Assembly: GCA_029817715.1 (NCBI GenBank)
Contig: JARUPY010000154.1
Location: forward strand, 399,501 to 463,500
Reading direction: 5' to 3'
Length of the DNA stretch: 64,000 nt
Source of the DNA: Melastoma dodecandrum
Lineage: Eukaryota; Streptophyta; Magnoliopsida; Myrtales; Melastomataceae
Shown here: positions 44,632 through 56,136 of the stretch, in pieces
Position numbering within the stretch: position 1 is the first letter of the stretch
How the letters are laid out: each line of letters starts with the position of its first letter
The notes under the pieces: generated by a model
Told to the model about the DNA's origin: nothing
What the model saw: only the letters and a program-made list of their open reading frames with translations
Database searches by the model: none
Translations under genes and position numbers: made by a program

Positions 44632-47338
44632 TCAGAGGAGGTAATTCGCTAGCCACCTTTCGACCATGGCGAAGCATTCCTTCGGCCTGTACTCTGGGGC
44701 CGTATGCCCTCCCCCCTGCCGAATCGAAACCAGACAACAATGTTAACCTCTTGCCAACCACTGGCGTTGCTCTAGTCATTTTAAGGATCCGAACGGATGA
44801 GTCTTCCGCCTTACCTTGATGGTTGCGTACGTCAAGTAGTATGGGAATTTCTCGTTCCTCGTGGTAAATCTGCGCACAAGATGAGTAGATTCATCGGACA
44901 AGTAGGGTCATTGAGCATGAATGTGACATTGAAGATGCGTATGCAGTGTACTTACCCTGCTACCTGACCGTCGACAAACCATGGTCTCCATTCGCTCTCA
45001 ACTGTTAAATTGAGAAGCCCGATCCATCGCAGGGTGCCAAGGTACGGAACTGCCATATCGTGATCTCCACTGCAAATGGACACACGACAGAGTATGGGGA
45101 ATCAAAAGGTTTGTGGATGTGAATTGCCAGATCGCGTATGATTTTTCTACCTGTAAACTAAGGCTACGAGAGAGTTTCGCGTGAGGTTAGCTTGATAACC
45201 AACAACACTCGGAACGTCTTTAGTGTAAGAAAGTGTCTTATTGCATCTCGCCCATGATAACTTTGTGCCCTGATGGTATCAACAAACACTGAGGCTTCGT
45301 CAGTACCACCGAGTAGGCCCTCGGCATGAAATATCGGAGGAACATGAGCTGCTCGAAAGAATCAAACGATGGGAAGAAGAATGAGAGAAGTCCGTCCCCC
45401 TACCATCCTAACATGAAGAGCCTCTTGGACATCCTTGCTGTTGGCCCACACATAGGATAATGCATAGTTGTCGATCTGCTCACAACAAGTAAAAATCGCT
45501 TTGAACGGATGCCAAGCCAGGCACAACAAAACTTTTCGAGAGCTGGTGTCCGAGATCACACAATAACGCAGAACATTACCCTGCACCATAATTCAGAGGT
45601 TCGAGTCAGAGGGGGGCGGGACAGGCTGTGGTTGTCCTCCAAAGAAATGAGTCTCCTGTCTGACTGCTTCGCATTCGACCTGATTAGGACTTCAGGACAA
45701 TTTGGTTCGAGGATGTTGGCAACATCGACGTTCAACAGGCACTGAGAAACGAGAGTCGATAACAAGGATCAGTGCGTGAGATTTCAGAAGAAACAGGAGG
45801 TGATCAATTTTCTCACCTCGGTTACAACTTTCATGTCATCGACGCACTTGACATTGCTGGTGTTGACATTGTAATAGTAATATCCCTTGCAGCTCTCCTT
45901 CACAGACTGATCATCGAAAAAGAAAACGAATTTATCCTGCCGTTGGCCTGATGTAGACCGGAATTGCAAAAAAGCAGGAAAAGCTATGATCGACCTCATA
46001 AAGTTCTGACGATAGGAGGCCGACCCGGTAAGCGAATTCTACTCTTGAGTTCGTGTCTGCTTCTTCGTCTGTGATCGGATTCCCAATAAAGAATCCCTGG
46101 AGAATGAATGTGGGAAAAGTATCACAAACACTACGACGCTATTAGACTTTCCGACTGCGTCACGAGTTTGGTGGCGGAAGATGGGTTCGAAAGAAATTAA
46201 GTGGAGAACAACAACATACTTGGATATTAATCACAGGCTGCTCATGGTGGCGGATTCCTAGGGATAAAAAAGCACTCAACAAAGTCATCGATCTGGAAAT
46301 ATTCGAGCGACATCAGCCGAGTATGCCTGAGATGCTCACCGTTTAGTATATGTTGAGTGACCATAGGGGTCATCTTGCCTCCATAAGAGTCCCCGGCAAC
46401 GTAAAACGGATTCGACCTGAACTTCGGATGTTCCCAAAGCCACTGCCAAACCAAAGAAAAAGAGAAAGAGAGTTAATACTTCCTAATATCCCTTTAGCTA
46501 CATGCATCACGACCTGCAACAGACCGAGGGACCTTGCAAAGGAACTCGTAGTTCTGAGCGGCCGCTATGGTGTCCGTGACATTGTAAGCTTCCTGGCTCC
46601 TCGAATAGGAAAATCCGGTCCCGACCGGAGCATCGATAAAGATTATGCTCGCTATCTGCTAAGGATAGAGATTATGGGAAGGTTAAAGTTATTAGATTAC
46701 AACTAATTGAATAATTATTCGGGATTACCTTAGTCCACGAAAATGGGTTAAGTAGTAAGGTTGGTAGGCTGCCAGTATCATAGTCCTGATAATTGAAGGT
46801 GAACGGTCCTTCCCGACATCATTTCACGGTAATGGTAAGTCACCCCACCCACCAACACTGACTAGATTAAACAGTGACTCGCCGCTGTTGCTACGAGTTC
46901 GCCGTGAAAAAGTGCGAAAGGTAAAAGTTCAGGAGGGAGGGAGAGTGTTTCGACCAACCTATTTCATACAGGATGCCCGATAAACCGGAGCATCCCGGAC
47001 CTCCCGTCATCCAGAACACGAGCGGGTCCTTCCTCGGGTTCCTCTCCGACTCGATGAAGTAATAGAAAAGCTGCACGTCTTCATCCTCCCCGACGCCCAC
47101 GTACCTGTTTCGAACTAATTCATTATTCTCCTTATAAGTGACGATCAAGTTCGTCGGACTGGAACGACAACGTCGCCAGGAGGACCACTACCGACCCAGT
47201 CTCTAGCTTGAAGGGGAGCTTCCCCTCGAATCCCGGGAGCGTGTCGATGGATGATCGCAACGCGTTGGAGCACGGGACGAGGATCTGGGGGAGAACAAGG
47301 AGGAGATGGACCAAAATTCCAGTGCAGGGGAATGCCAT
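44632..47338 (-). CDS. Serine carboxypeptidase-like protein, copy D (acyltransferase type)
   Basis: Fourteen exons with the same pattern as B and C: 47196-47338, 46959-47104, 46729-46808, 46533-46655, 46340-46442, 46220-46257, 45995-46096, 45817-45906, 45580-45741, 45404-45475, 45151-45269, 44956-45069, 44815-44869, 44632-44715, giving 476 residues. Signal peptide core [19 protein letters not shown]. Substrate loop [12 protein letters not shown]; triad Ser183 (AGDSYGGKM), Asp397 (SGDHDM), His453 (GGGHTAPEY). Exon 9 is 24 nt longer than in B/C, adding residues around [12 protein letters not shown] in the variable linker. More diverged than B is from C, so it split off earlier. The acceptor before exon 3 is a weak AAG. 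Intact. Confidence 0.91.
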
Positions 47339-48075
47339 TTTTGGATCAATGATATTACAACTGGTCGGATCATCTGACCTCGTCGGATCTCGTTCATTGA
47401 GCCGACCTTATCACTAAGCTCGTTAACTTATTGCGGTCCCGTGCCAAATACAGTACAAGTCGTGACACTTGTCTCGCTCGCGTGGTATAAACGTGGGATA
47501 AATCTGAACCAACCAAAAGCATTGAATGGTCTTTCCCAGACAGAGGAAACAGTTGGATCCTTGACAGATTTCCTATGTTCAGACATAAGTAAGGGTTCAA
47601 ATTATTTTCCCTAGAAACTGACGATCCCACTCCATGATGAGCAACTTGAAGGGTCTTGCCAGGCATCGGGAAACGTATGTCCATCTTTTTATTTTCCGCG
47701 GCAAGAACACGCCGGATGGCGGAGTCCGCGGCCGGAGACTACAACAGGTAGTAACAAATCCGCCGTCGGAGCGGCATGCAAGGCGTCGAATCACAATCCT
47801 TCATAACGTGAATGGGCCGAAGCCCGATCACATGGCCAAATAAATATATGGGCCTAATTCTCCAAGGGTTACTTTACGGCCCACCATTCATTGGGCCGTA
47901 GAGTTTTGGGCCCATTAATTGGCAAGCCATTTTGAATTCTGGATTGAATTATAAGCATCGATACGATTACTATTATTATAAATGTGATACAAAACAAAAT
48001 CAATCTTTATTGAGTTGCATTATTTCCTGGCATCAAGAACCAACAAATACTCCTTATCAGGTTCCAGAATAATTG
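47339..48075. other. Intergenic between copies D and E
   Basis: About 740 bp. GGGCCT/GGGCCG/GGGCCC motifs occur at 47,812-47,910, and the stretch just before 48,075 is AT-rich. This is the promoter side of copy D and the 3' flank of copy E. No coding exon recognised. Confidence 0.45.
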
Positions 48076-50659
48076 CTACAGGTAGTAAGTATGGAGCCAT
48101 CTCGTGAACATCTCGTAGCATCTCCTTCGGTAGTACTCCGGCGCCGTGTGCCCCGCCCCCTGTTCATGGCGTTATTCGAAAAGAGTTCAGAATTGCGGCC
48201 TCCACGTAAGTCCGTTAGCATTGAGTCTGGAAAAATGAGAGGTCGGGTCCGGTTCTTTTCTCACCTTGACGGTCGCGTATGTAAGCTGAAACGCGTTCTC
48301 GACTCCATCCTTGTCGTATTGTACCGTATACCTGCGAATGTTTCAAATAGGTGCTCAGACTCCGGGGAACTTTTCCCTTTCTGCGGCCTGCTGGTGCTTG
48401 GAAAAGAACAGTAACTTACCCTGCTACTTGGCCGTCGACGAACCATGGCCGCCAGTCGCTTTCGACCGTGAGATTCAGGGACGCTATCCACCTCACGGTG
48501 CCCACAAATGGGACTACCATATCACGGTCCCCACTGAAATCAATGAAAACAACCCGTGGTGCTAAGGAGACTGATGGAACAGGAATGACTTTGTGGTGGT
48601 GGACGGATCTTACGTCTCGACAAGGACGTTCAAATCTTGGGAGGTGAGGTTTTTGTGAACTTCAACCACGCTCAGGATGTCTTTCGTGTATGCCAAGCTC
48701 TGATTGCATCTCTTCCAAACGCCAGTTGTTCCCTAGAGATCAGAACAAAAACCTTAAAGGCTGTGCTCAGGCTGCTACCTGAAGCCGGTGAAAAAATCGG
48801 CCACGAACCACCATACCGGTCGAACATTTAGTGCTTGCTGAACGCTTGGGTCGTTTGACCAAATGTAGGCGAGCACGTAGTTGAAGGTCTGCGGCATCAG
48901 AGAAATGAGATCTTAAGCCACGATGATTGCGAGAAGAGTTAGCTTTAGTTGCATGTGGAAGTCCGTTCTTACCCGGCACCAATACTCAGGAATCCTCGGT
49001 GGGGAGAGAATGAACTCTGATGGATGCTCCTCCTTTATGGACCTACGGCCGATTTCTGGGTTCAGTTTAGGGGATGCGAATGCGCAGTTTGGTTCCAGGA
49101 TATCATTCGTCCAGATTTCCTCGACGCACTGCAAATATACGAAGAAGAATCGATGACTTTTCAGGAAGAAAGAGGCATCGACGAAATATTTCCGAGTCGG
49201 AGTTGGATAACGAAAGTCACCTCATTTATGGCTGCAAGAGATGCGACGCATTCTGTGTTCGATGGGTCCACATTTACGAAGGTTCCATTGCAGGTTGTAT
49301 CCGCTGCCTCGTAGAGTTCATCAGAAATTAGAGCCATCCTGTGTGCAAAAACGATCTTCGAGTTCTCGTCGATCACCGAATCAGTCCTCGGACTTCCAAC
49401 CAAATAACCCTGTTTCATTTCCGATAAAGCAGTTAAAACTGCAAACCTGCGGAAAATCAACCATTGTAATCAAAAGATCGAGGGATTTCAGCGGTGGCAT
49501 GACGTACTCTGAGATTCAAGTGAGGTTCGAGGCCCTGGTAGTTGCCATCCACGATATGCTGAGTGACGAGAGGAACAATAATCCCAGAGTAAGAATCGCC
49601 TCCGACATAAAGCTCCACGGAAAGGTATTGTTGATGATCCGCAAGCCACTGCCGAAACCATGTTTGTTAGTGACAGTTTTAGCGGTTGTTACTCTTCTAC
49701 TAAAGTTATTGTCAGATTGTCCTCACCTTCCTGAGGAATTCGTAAGCCTGTTTGGCCGAGCTCGAGTCTGAAGAGTACCAGTTGGCGGCCGTCGTCGAGT
49801 AGGAATACCCAGTCCCAACAGGTGAATCGACGAACAAGATACTCGCCGTCTGAGGATGACATCATGAAATAAAATCACGAAACCTCAAAGGATCCAAATT
49901 TTACTCTCATCATCCGAAAGCATGTCTGTGTACCTTAGTCCAGGCTGGTTCGTAAGGCAGCAATTTGGGCAAACCGCCGAGGTAATTCTCGATGTCGAAC
50001 TGCATCGGACCTGCGGGGATCCTTGCATTAAATACAATCAAAATGTCCAACAACATAAGTGGAAAAATTGAAATCCTGGGAAGATTGTTTGAAAGTTAGG
50101 TAGAGAGAGAGCTTTTTGACGCCGACTTCAGCCGTTACAGACCATCCTTTCCCGGACTCCTACAATGAAAGGCGGCTCCCAACAAGACAGCCCTCAAATC
50201 CGTAGGATGAGAAAACGGTAGGCTCGTGTCCAGAATGTACACTCTGTCAGATTAGTATGATTACCGATTTCATATATAAGTCCGTTGAAGGAAGAACATC
50301 CGGGGCCTCCGGTGAGCCAGAGGAAGAACGGGTCGGTCTGCGGATTCCCTTGTGACTCGATGAAGTAGTAAAACAGCTCGGAATCGTCCACTGAAACATA
50401 CCTAAAAAGGGATTACACGAAGATATGAACATCAAGCTCCTTTACCTGCAGCCACGGATGTAGGGTATAACACGTCATAGATAACTGACCCGGTTTCTAG
50501 CTTGAACGGTAGCTCCCCATCGTAGCCCGGCAAGTTCGTCACGATGGAGCCAGACTGTGCCGGGCTAGCAAAGAAGATGAGGAGGAGGGGGGCCGAAAGA
50601 AGGAGGAGGTTCGACAGAAAACTGCATCGGAGCGAGGCGACCAAGCAGGGAGAAGCCAT
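48076..50659 (-). CDS. Serine carboxypeptidase-like protein, copy E (acyltransferase type, divergent)
   Basis: Twelve exons: 50490-50659, 50265-50401, 49934-50010, 49727-49849, 49508-49648, 49221-49409, 48973-49128, 48817-48888, 48614-48732, 48420-48533, 48265-48331, 48076-48159, giving 482 residues. Signal peptide core [18 protein letters not shown]. Triad Ser188 (GGDSYSG), Asp399 and His459 (GAGHTAPEY) are present. The Asp motif is unusual: LVETGDRDM rather than LVYSGDHDM. Exon 6 is a fusion of two exons separate in A-D, and exon 5 is unsplit as in copy A. Start 50659 is chosen because a TATA box lies about 50 bp upstream, inside the longer ORF that begins at 50731. Groups with copy A by exon pattern and SYSG/GAGHT motifs. 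Confidence 0.9.
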
Positions 50660-51502
50660 TGAATGCACAAGGATGGAGATGGGCAAGGGAGGATTGAGAA
50701 CTTCTGGATTATATAAAGGAGGTGCCACCATTGGTGTTCTTGAAGCTTTTTATCAATTTTAATTACTGGGTATTGGAATGACATGAGAAACAATGATTTT
50801 GGTGATCTGGGTTTGGTGGGAGTGGAAGGACAGGAGGCTTGGATGGATGGGTGGTTGGGTAGGGCAGGTGAAGAAGATGAAGCAGCCAATTCTACAGGAG
50901 TTCTAGGATTCACGGTTCTGCGTCATATCCTCTTTGCACACCTTAAAAAAAGAACATAATTGGAAACCTTCGGGTGGGACTGTAATGGTTCAGACCGGAG
51001 TCGAAGCGGTGGTACACGAGTGAACTCGCACGGCCGCGGACCGACTCGACGTAGTACTCCCACCCACCTTTATTACAAAACACCAGTTATATAATCCAGT
51101 GAGAGCGTCAAACAACGCATGTTAAAACTGGACATACCTCGGAGCTTGGAAGCCGTCAATCACCGGTGATAGTCAAACCAAATGGTAAAGAGAGGAGAGA
51201 AGGGCTGATTCTCACGTGGGGAGGTGGTGTCGTCGGGTTTGGCCTCACCAGCTCACATCCCAGTTACATCATGTGTCGAACAAAAAATATTAAGATTAGT
51301 AGGACAATTAATGTCTTGACCAAAAGATACGGGGAACCCCTCCATGTGCTTTTAGTGCTGTGTATGGGGGGAATCGATATCAATCCACCTGCCTTTCTAT
51401 ATTAGACTTATTGGGCCCTAACGGCCCAGCAACGTCTGCCGGATTACCATAATTGGGTCTGGCCCATTTCAATCCAAGGCCCATCAACAGCGACGGTAGA
51501 CG
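50660..51502. other. Divergent promoter region between SCPL-E and SKIP22
   Basis: About 840 bp. The SKIP22-proximal end (51,410-51,485) has GGGCCC, GGCCCA and GGCCCATC boxes typical of constitutive plant genes. The SCPL-proximal end has the TATA box. No coding exon recognised. Confidence 0.5.
50709..50718 (-). promoter_or_regulatory. TATA box of SCPL copy E
   Basis: The minus strand reads CTTTATATAA about 50-60 bp upstream of the chosen start codon, leaving a short leader of about 20-30 nt. It also argues against the upstream in-frame ATG at 50,731. Confidence 0.6.
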
Positions 51503-53122
51503 ATGTCGGTCCCCCTGTCCCATTCCCCTCCCTCGGGAATCGTAACCGAACCGTATTCATCTCCACGAACTGAAACGGGAACTGGGACTGAGACGGAAAC
51601 CGTCGGCGAGCCAATGAAGATTCGCTTCCGATCGATCGACGGGAAGGAGGTGACGAAGCTCGAGGTCCCGAACCCCTGCACCCTCGGCCAACTACAGCGT
51701 ATCCTCCTCGATCACCTCGCTCCCTCCTCGACGTCGTCGACGAGGTGGTCTGTTCGGTTGTCGCTGAACCGGAAGGACGAGCTGCGAGCCTCATCGGATG
51801 ACGAGACCCTCCAATCGCTCGGCGTGGCGTCCGGTGACCTGCTGTTTTACTCGCTCTTCCCCGGGGTCTCTCGAAACCCTAGTCCTTCGAATCCGGAGAG
51901 GATTGAGTCGGGCAACGGTTCCGGAAACCCTGTGAATTTCCCTCATGGGGAAGCTGTGCAAGCTGGCTCGGGACGTTCGGGGATTGATTTGATCGGAAGG
52001 GAATACGGGGACGTTGATTCCGCGGCTTTGGATGGCCAGGATGGTGGTACCGATGGTAATTCTCGTTTGTTGGTGGAAGATATGGATTTGGGTGTGGATG
52101 TGGATTTGGATGATTCTGCTGTGTGCGGGAAGTTCTCTGAGCCTTACTTCCTGAGGAGGGTTGTAATGAAAGAATTGAAAGGAAGTAAGGAAGATGTAGA
52201 TCATCGCTGTTTAGTCCTCGCTGTTCATGCTGTGATGCTGGATTCTGGATTCATCTGTATTGACCCAGTGAGTAAGATGCCTGTGGATGGGTTTCATCTT
52301 TCTGAGCAGTGGCCCTCTCCGGCCTTCTCTATGTCCTTGCATTACAGTTTCCCTGAGATTCCCCTCGGCCAAGGGAGCATCTTCCTGAGATTTCAGACGA
52401 TAGGAGGGTTTATTAATGTGTACGGAAGTTTGGATAATGGTAAGTCAGATATGCCAAGAGTTTGCTTGGATAAGAGCGTCATATCTTCGAAAATTGTGGC
52501 GGTGTTATCGAACTGTGACTACAACGCTGCCAAGGGATTGTTTGACTTCTGGAAAATCGTAAAGGATAATTTAGCGCTGCCCCTATCGATGAATCTATCG
52601 GAGAGGGCCGGCTTGCAGTTGCCGTCCTGCTTCTCACGCCTCCCCGTGGAACTGAAGGCGAAGGTCCTCAGATCATTGAGCGGCGTAGACCTTGCAAGGG
52701 TATCGTGTGTTTGCTCCGAGCTCCACTACTTGTCCACAGACAGTGACCTTTGGAAGCGTAAATGCATCGAGGAATTCGGGGAGCGAGTCGTGGCAGATCG
52801 TGGGACGGCATCAAGTGCCGAGGCGGTCGACTGGAAGCAGATATTCCTTCGGAGTTGGAACGAGAAGATGATGAAGAGGGAAGTCCGGCCTTGGCACCTT
52901 AACTCTGCCCGGAGAGTGCTATCCTCCTTCCATAGGATCAGGAGGGATCAACACCCATTTGGCGTTTCGTCCATCATCGGCGGGGACTACGATCGGTTGC
53001 CTGGCCTTGGAATCCCCCAACTTCCTGGAGGAGGACCAGGTGCATTGCCAATGCCTCGGAATCTTTTCTCGAGGGTCGTGCCCCGGTGCAATCTTGGGGG
53101 AGGAGGCTCTGGCCCTCAATAA
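51503..53122 (+). CDS. SKIP22: F-box protein SKIP22 (FBXO7-like)
   Basis: Substrate adaptor of SCF ubiquitin ligases; the architecture matches animal FBXO7. Single exon, 539 residues. In order: a ubiquitin-like segment from MKIRFRSIDGKEVTKLEVPN (residue 38) to about 115; an acidic linker; a PI31/FP-type domain from EPYFLRRVVMKEL to about residue 345; an F-box at about 375-420 (RLPVELKAKVLRSLSGVDLA); and a Pro/Gly-rich tail with IIGGDYDRLPGLG, the PI31/FBXO7 C-terminal motif. Family members usually start at the equivalent of 51614; the first 37 residues are Ser/Thr/Glu-rich and could be leader, since GGCCCA boxes lie just upstream. A broken paralogue follows on the same strand. Confidence 0.9.
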   Translation: MSVPLSHSPPSGIVTEPYSSPRTETGTGTETETVGEPMKIRFRSIDGKEVTKLEVPNPCTLGQLQRILLDHLAPSSTSSTRWSVRLSLNRKDELRASSDDETLQSLGVASGDLLFYSLFPGVSRNPSPSNPERIESGNGSGNPVNFPHGEAVQAGSGRSGIDLIGREYGDVDSAALDGQDGGTDGNSRLLVEDMDLGVDVDLDDSAVCGKFSEPYFLRRVVMKELKGSKEDVDHRCLVLAVHAVMLDSGFICIDPVSKMPVDGFHLSEQWPSPAFSMSLHYSFPEIPLGQGSIFLRFQTIGGFINVYGSLDNGKSDMPRVCLDKSVISSKIVAVLSNCDYNAAKGLFDFWKIVKDNLALPLSMNLSERAGLQLPSCFSRLPVELKAKVLRSLSGVDLARVSCVCSELHYLSTDSDLWKRKCIEEFGERVVADRGTASSAEAVDWKQIFLRSWNEKMMKREVRPWHLNSARRVLSSFHRIRRDQHPFGVSSIIGGDYDRLPGLGIPQLPGGGPGALPMPRNLFSRVVPRCNLGGGGSGPQ

Positions 53123-53468
53123 GGCCCTCAGGCCTTTCTTCCGATTCCAAACGTTATCTACCAACTATCTAAGTAGGAATAAATGGCTTTGTTTTGAAGA
53201 AAATAAGCTGCTGACAATGTTATGTAGATAGCACCTGTAGCAGCATCTAATTGTTTTCTTAGTTATGCCCTTTTCGTATGTGTATTGTTGAACGTTTGAT
53301 GTCCTATATATATCCATGAAGCTTTCTTTCCCTCCAAACACTCTGCATCGATCCTCTCCCTTATCCTCAAATCCGATCGATTATCGGAAGGGATGATCTC
53401 CTTGTAATTCTGGTGAAGTGCTTCCTCCCTCCTTGGCTGTGGTATTCCGCTTTGCGTTGGTTATCGCC

Positions 53469-54611
53469 ATGGATCCTCATCCAGATGAAGAAGTTGCAAA
53501 GGCATTGGAGGCCGACGGTTGTCCCAATCAAGATTCCGGTCAACGAGAGTCCACCGACCTGGACTCTGAAAACCTTAAGGTAATCCGAAATGATCGTGGA
53601 AGTAGAGGTCTTGCTGGAAAATGCGATAACGCTGGTCCGTCGCGGGGAGTCAGAAATTTCGATGCTCGATGTTCTGAGAAGAAAAAAGAAGTGCGACATG
53701 AAGATGGTGAACAGGGAAGGGATCTTGCAGTTGTTTGCGGCAGAGTTAATCAAGAAAGCAGGGTTCGGCCATTTTCGACGCAGGAAACTACAGTTCTTGA
53801 TAACGTGGAGGAATCTGTTGTGGAGCTTGTTAAGGTTCCCGAGCCCTATTTATTTAGGAGGGTTTTGCTCACTGAATGGGATGAGATCAATGGAGATGAT
53901 TATCTGCTTCTGGCTGTCGCGGTTCACGCTGTTATGTTAGGTTCGGGTTTCCCTCATTTGCCGCTCCACAATGCCCCCATTTCCAGTTTGTGGCCCAAGG
54001 AACCAGCGACTGCAATGTCCTTGCAATACAGTCTGCCGGAGATTATTGCCGTCAGCAATGGTAAAACATTCCAAGGCGTGGCATTGAACCTTCATAAGTT
54101 GGGTCGCTTTCTGATCATCCATGGATCTTTGACGCCAGCAAAGTCAGAAATGCGAAGGGCGTGTTTGAAAGTGACTGCCTTTTGGCCGAAGTTACGGATG
54201 CTGATGGATTTCTTCAGTGAAAACAGCAAAACAAGTGCGAGCTCGATGCGGGCGACCTGCCATTACCAGGAACGGGTAGGGTTCAAGCTGTGGAAGTGCT
54301 TGAGAGATGGTCTGGTGCTGCCTCTGTTGATCGACCTGTCGGAAATGGCTGGATCACGACCTCCATCGTCCTTTTCAGATATACCAGGAGATGTAAAGCT
54401 CGATATCTTGGAGCTGCTCAGGGGTGGCAGGGAGCCACAGCAGTTGGCCTCGAACAGGAACCTGTGAGAGAAGGCGTACAGGGATGAGTTTGTTGCGTTG
54501 CCGCCGATTCCTGGCTTGGAGACAGACTGGAAGAATCGCTTTGCCCCGTCATGGTTGGAAGCAAGGGGACATCGTCACAAGGCCGAGCATTTTCCTTACC
54601 CTTTCTGGTAA
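53469..54611 (+). pseudogene. Degenerate SKIP22 paralogue
   Basis: Tandem relative of SKIP22 about 350 bp downstream. From 53,469 (MDPHPDEEVAKALEADG) it is open to TGA at 54,465-54,467. It lacks the ubiquitin-like domain but keeps the FP-type domain (EPYLFRRVLLTEWDE, ...AVAVHAVMLGSGFP, MSLQYSLPEI). The F-box starts (DIPGDVKLDILELLRGG) but has an internal deletion. The stop falls where family members have the Trp of a DLW motif; past it, the same frame stays open 47 more codons (EKAYRDEFVALPPIPG... to TAA at 54,609), still SKIP22-like. Thus a TGG-to-TGA nonsense change plus deletion. A truncated FP-domain protein (332 aa) could still be made. Confidence 0.8.
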
Positions 54612-56136
54612 ATCCCGGAGCAGTTGTTGGTCTTCAACCTCGTGCTCTGCGGACGCCACCCTTGCCGCCCTGGTTCTGGATCCATCTCCAAGGCAAGGGC
54701 CGAGTTAATTTCCATCCTCCTCGTCGTTAAAATCCACGACACAGGCATCGGATCGATTTTCTTAAGAAAAACTTGTAATCGGAGCAGCATACTGCGTCGT
54801 GTTTTCCGTTGAAACTCGACTGATAATTGCCGCAGCGACAAGCAATGGAAGAACACAATTCTTCGGTTTGAAGCATCACAACTAAACTATGAATCAGATA
54901 ATCTAGACTGATGATCACAACAGGCATTAATCTGCTCAGAAGTGTCCGCGACGATGGCCCTTCTCGTCTCGAAGAAGGCAAGTCCGGCATACGTAATGTA
55001 TTATCGCGTTATATCATGATAAGGGAGACGTGGATGGTTTTGCTACGTAAGAAGGCACAGACAACGTGGGAACATAAATACCCAAACGGACATGACATGA
55101 CTGAAGGTTAACACTGTCGCTTAACCTCGTTCCTTCAGCCGCCACCTCCCCAACCCCACCTTTAACTCACTCGGGAAAGGGCGAGGACAACCACCATTGC
55201 GCCGCCGCCGCTGCTGCAGACGCCGACGCAGACCGGTCAAACCCTTTCCCCCCGACTCCGCCCCTTCTTTGGGTAACATAAACCCGTCTGGTGCCCTTTC
55301 TTTCTTTTTTCCCTTACGATTCTCCTATTGGTTTCTCGTCCTGGAGACGTTTGCTTCCCGGCCATGCTCGACTCTTTTTGTTCTCGGGGATTCAGATCGA
55401 TTGCTGTCGTGTTGTCGGAGAAAAATGGTGGGTGGGGAATCGCCACCCTTCAATGCCGGGGGTGCATTGCATTGATTGCTTTTGCATGTCAAGAACTTGG
55501 CCATTCTGTGTCTTAGTTGGCATCGATTTTATGACCGTCCTCGGCATGCGGGATTTGTTTCGCCAACTGTCCGTGTCTGAATATGCAGAGGAAACAGAAC
55601 CTGGGATTTCACCCCAGGTGTCAATGGCGTCCGAGATTCTCACTTGCTTGATGTATTTGATAGCCCTGACTTGTACTTTTTCTAAGACCTCAGAAGACAT
55701 CGTGGGTGTCTGGGCTTCAACTTGAGCCGAAGTTACAACTTCTTACAACGTCCTAAGAAAACATAATATATTCTAAGCCGAGATACTTGTGCGAGGAATG
55801 GATCAGGTCCCCTTGAAAACTACTATGAGAAAGAGTCACCTTTCCTTCTATAAAAAAGACAAAGTCTTATCTTTCCTGTAAGAAAAGTCAAAGTTGTCAC
55901 CTTCCTAACAAGAAAAGACTGAGTTCCCCATCTTCCCTATAAGAGTGTCTTGTTGTTACCAGGGCATATTTCAAGGGCCTTCTTTTTGTATCTTTTGGTG
56001 GGCACATGTCGAGTTGATGAATCTTCTTACAACTCCTGTCGTGTTGGACAAAAGTTTTCTGATGTTTATTTTGAATTTGCAGGTGAAAAAGCTTGTTGGT
56101 GTTGTCGGGTGTTGTCCCCATTGGCAAAAACCATAC
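54612..56136. other. Intergenic plus probable BCAT 5' UTR exons
   Basis: Contains a CGCCGCCGCCGCTGC stretch (55,200) and a T-rich zone. A good acceptor (tttgaatttgcag at 56,082) sits 54 nt before the BCAT start, implying a spliced leader whose first exon lies near 55,200-55,440. An ATG at 55,364 could start a transit peptide only if spliced in frame, which I could not establish. Confidence 0.45.
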
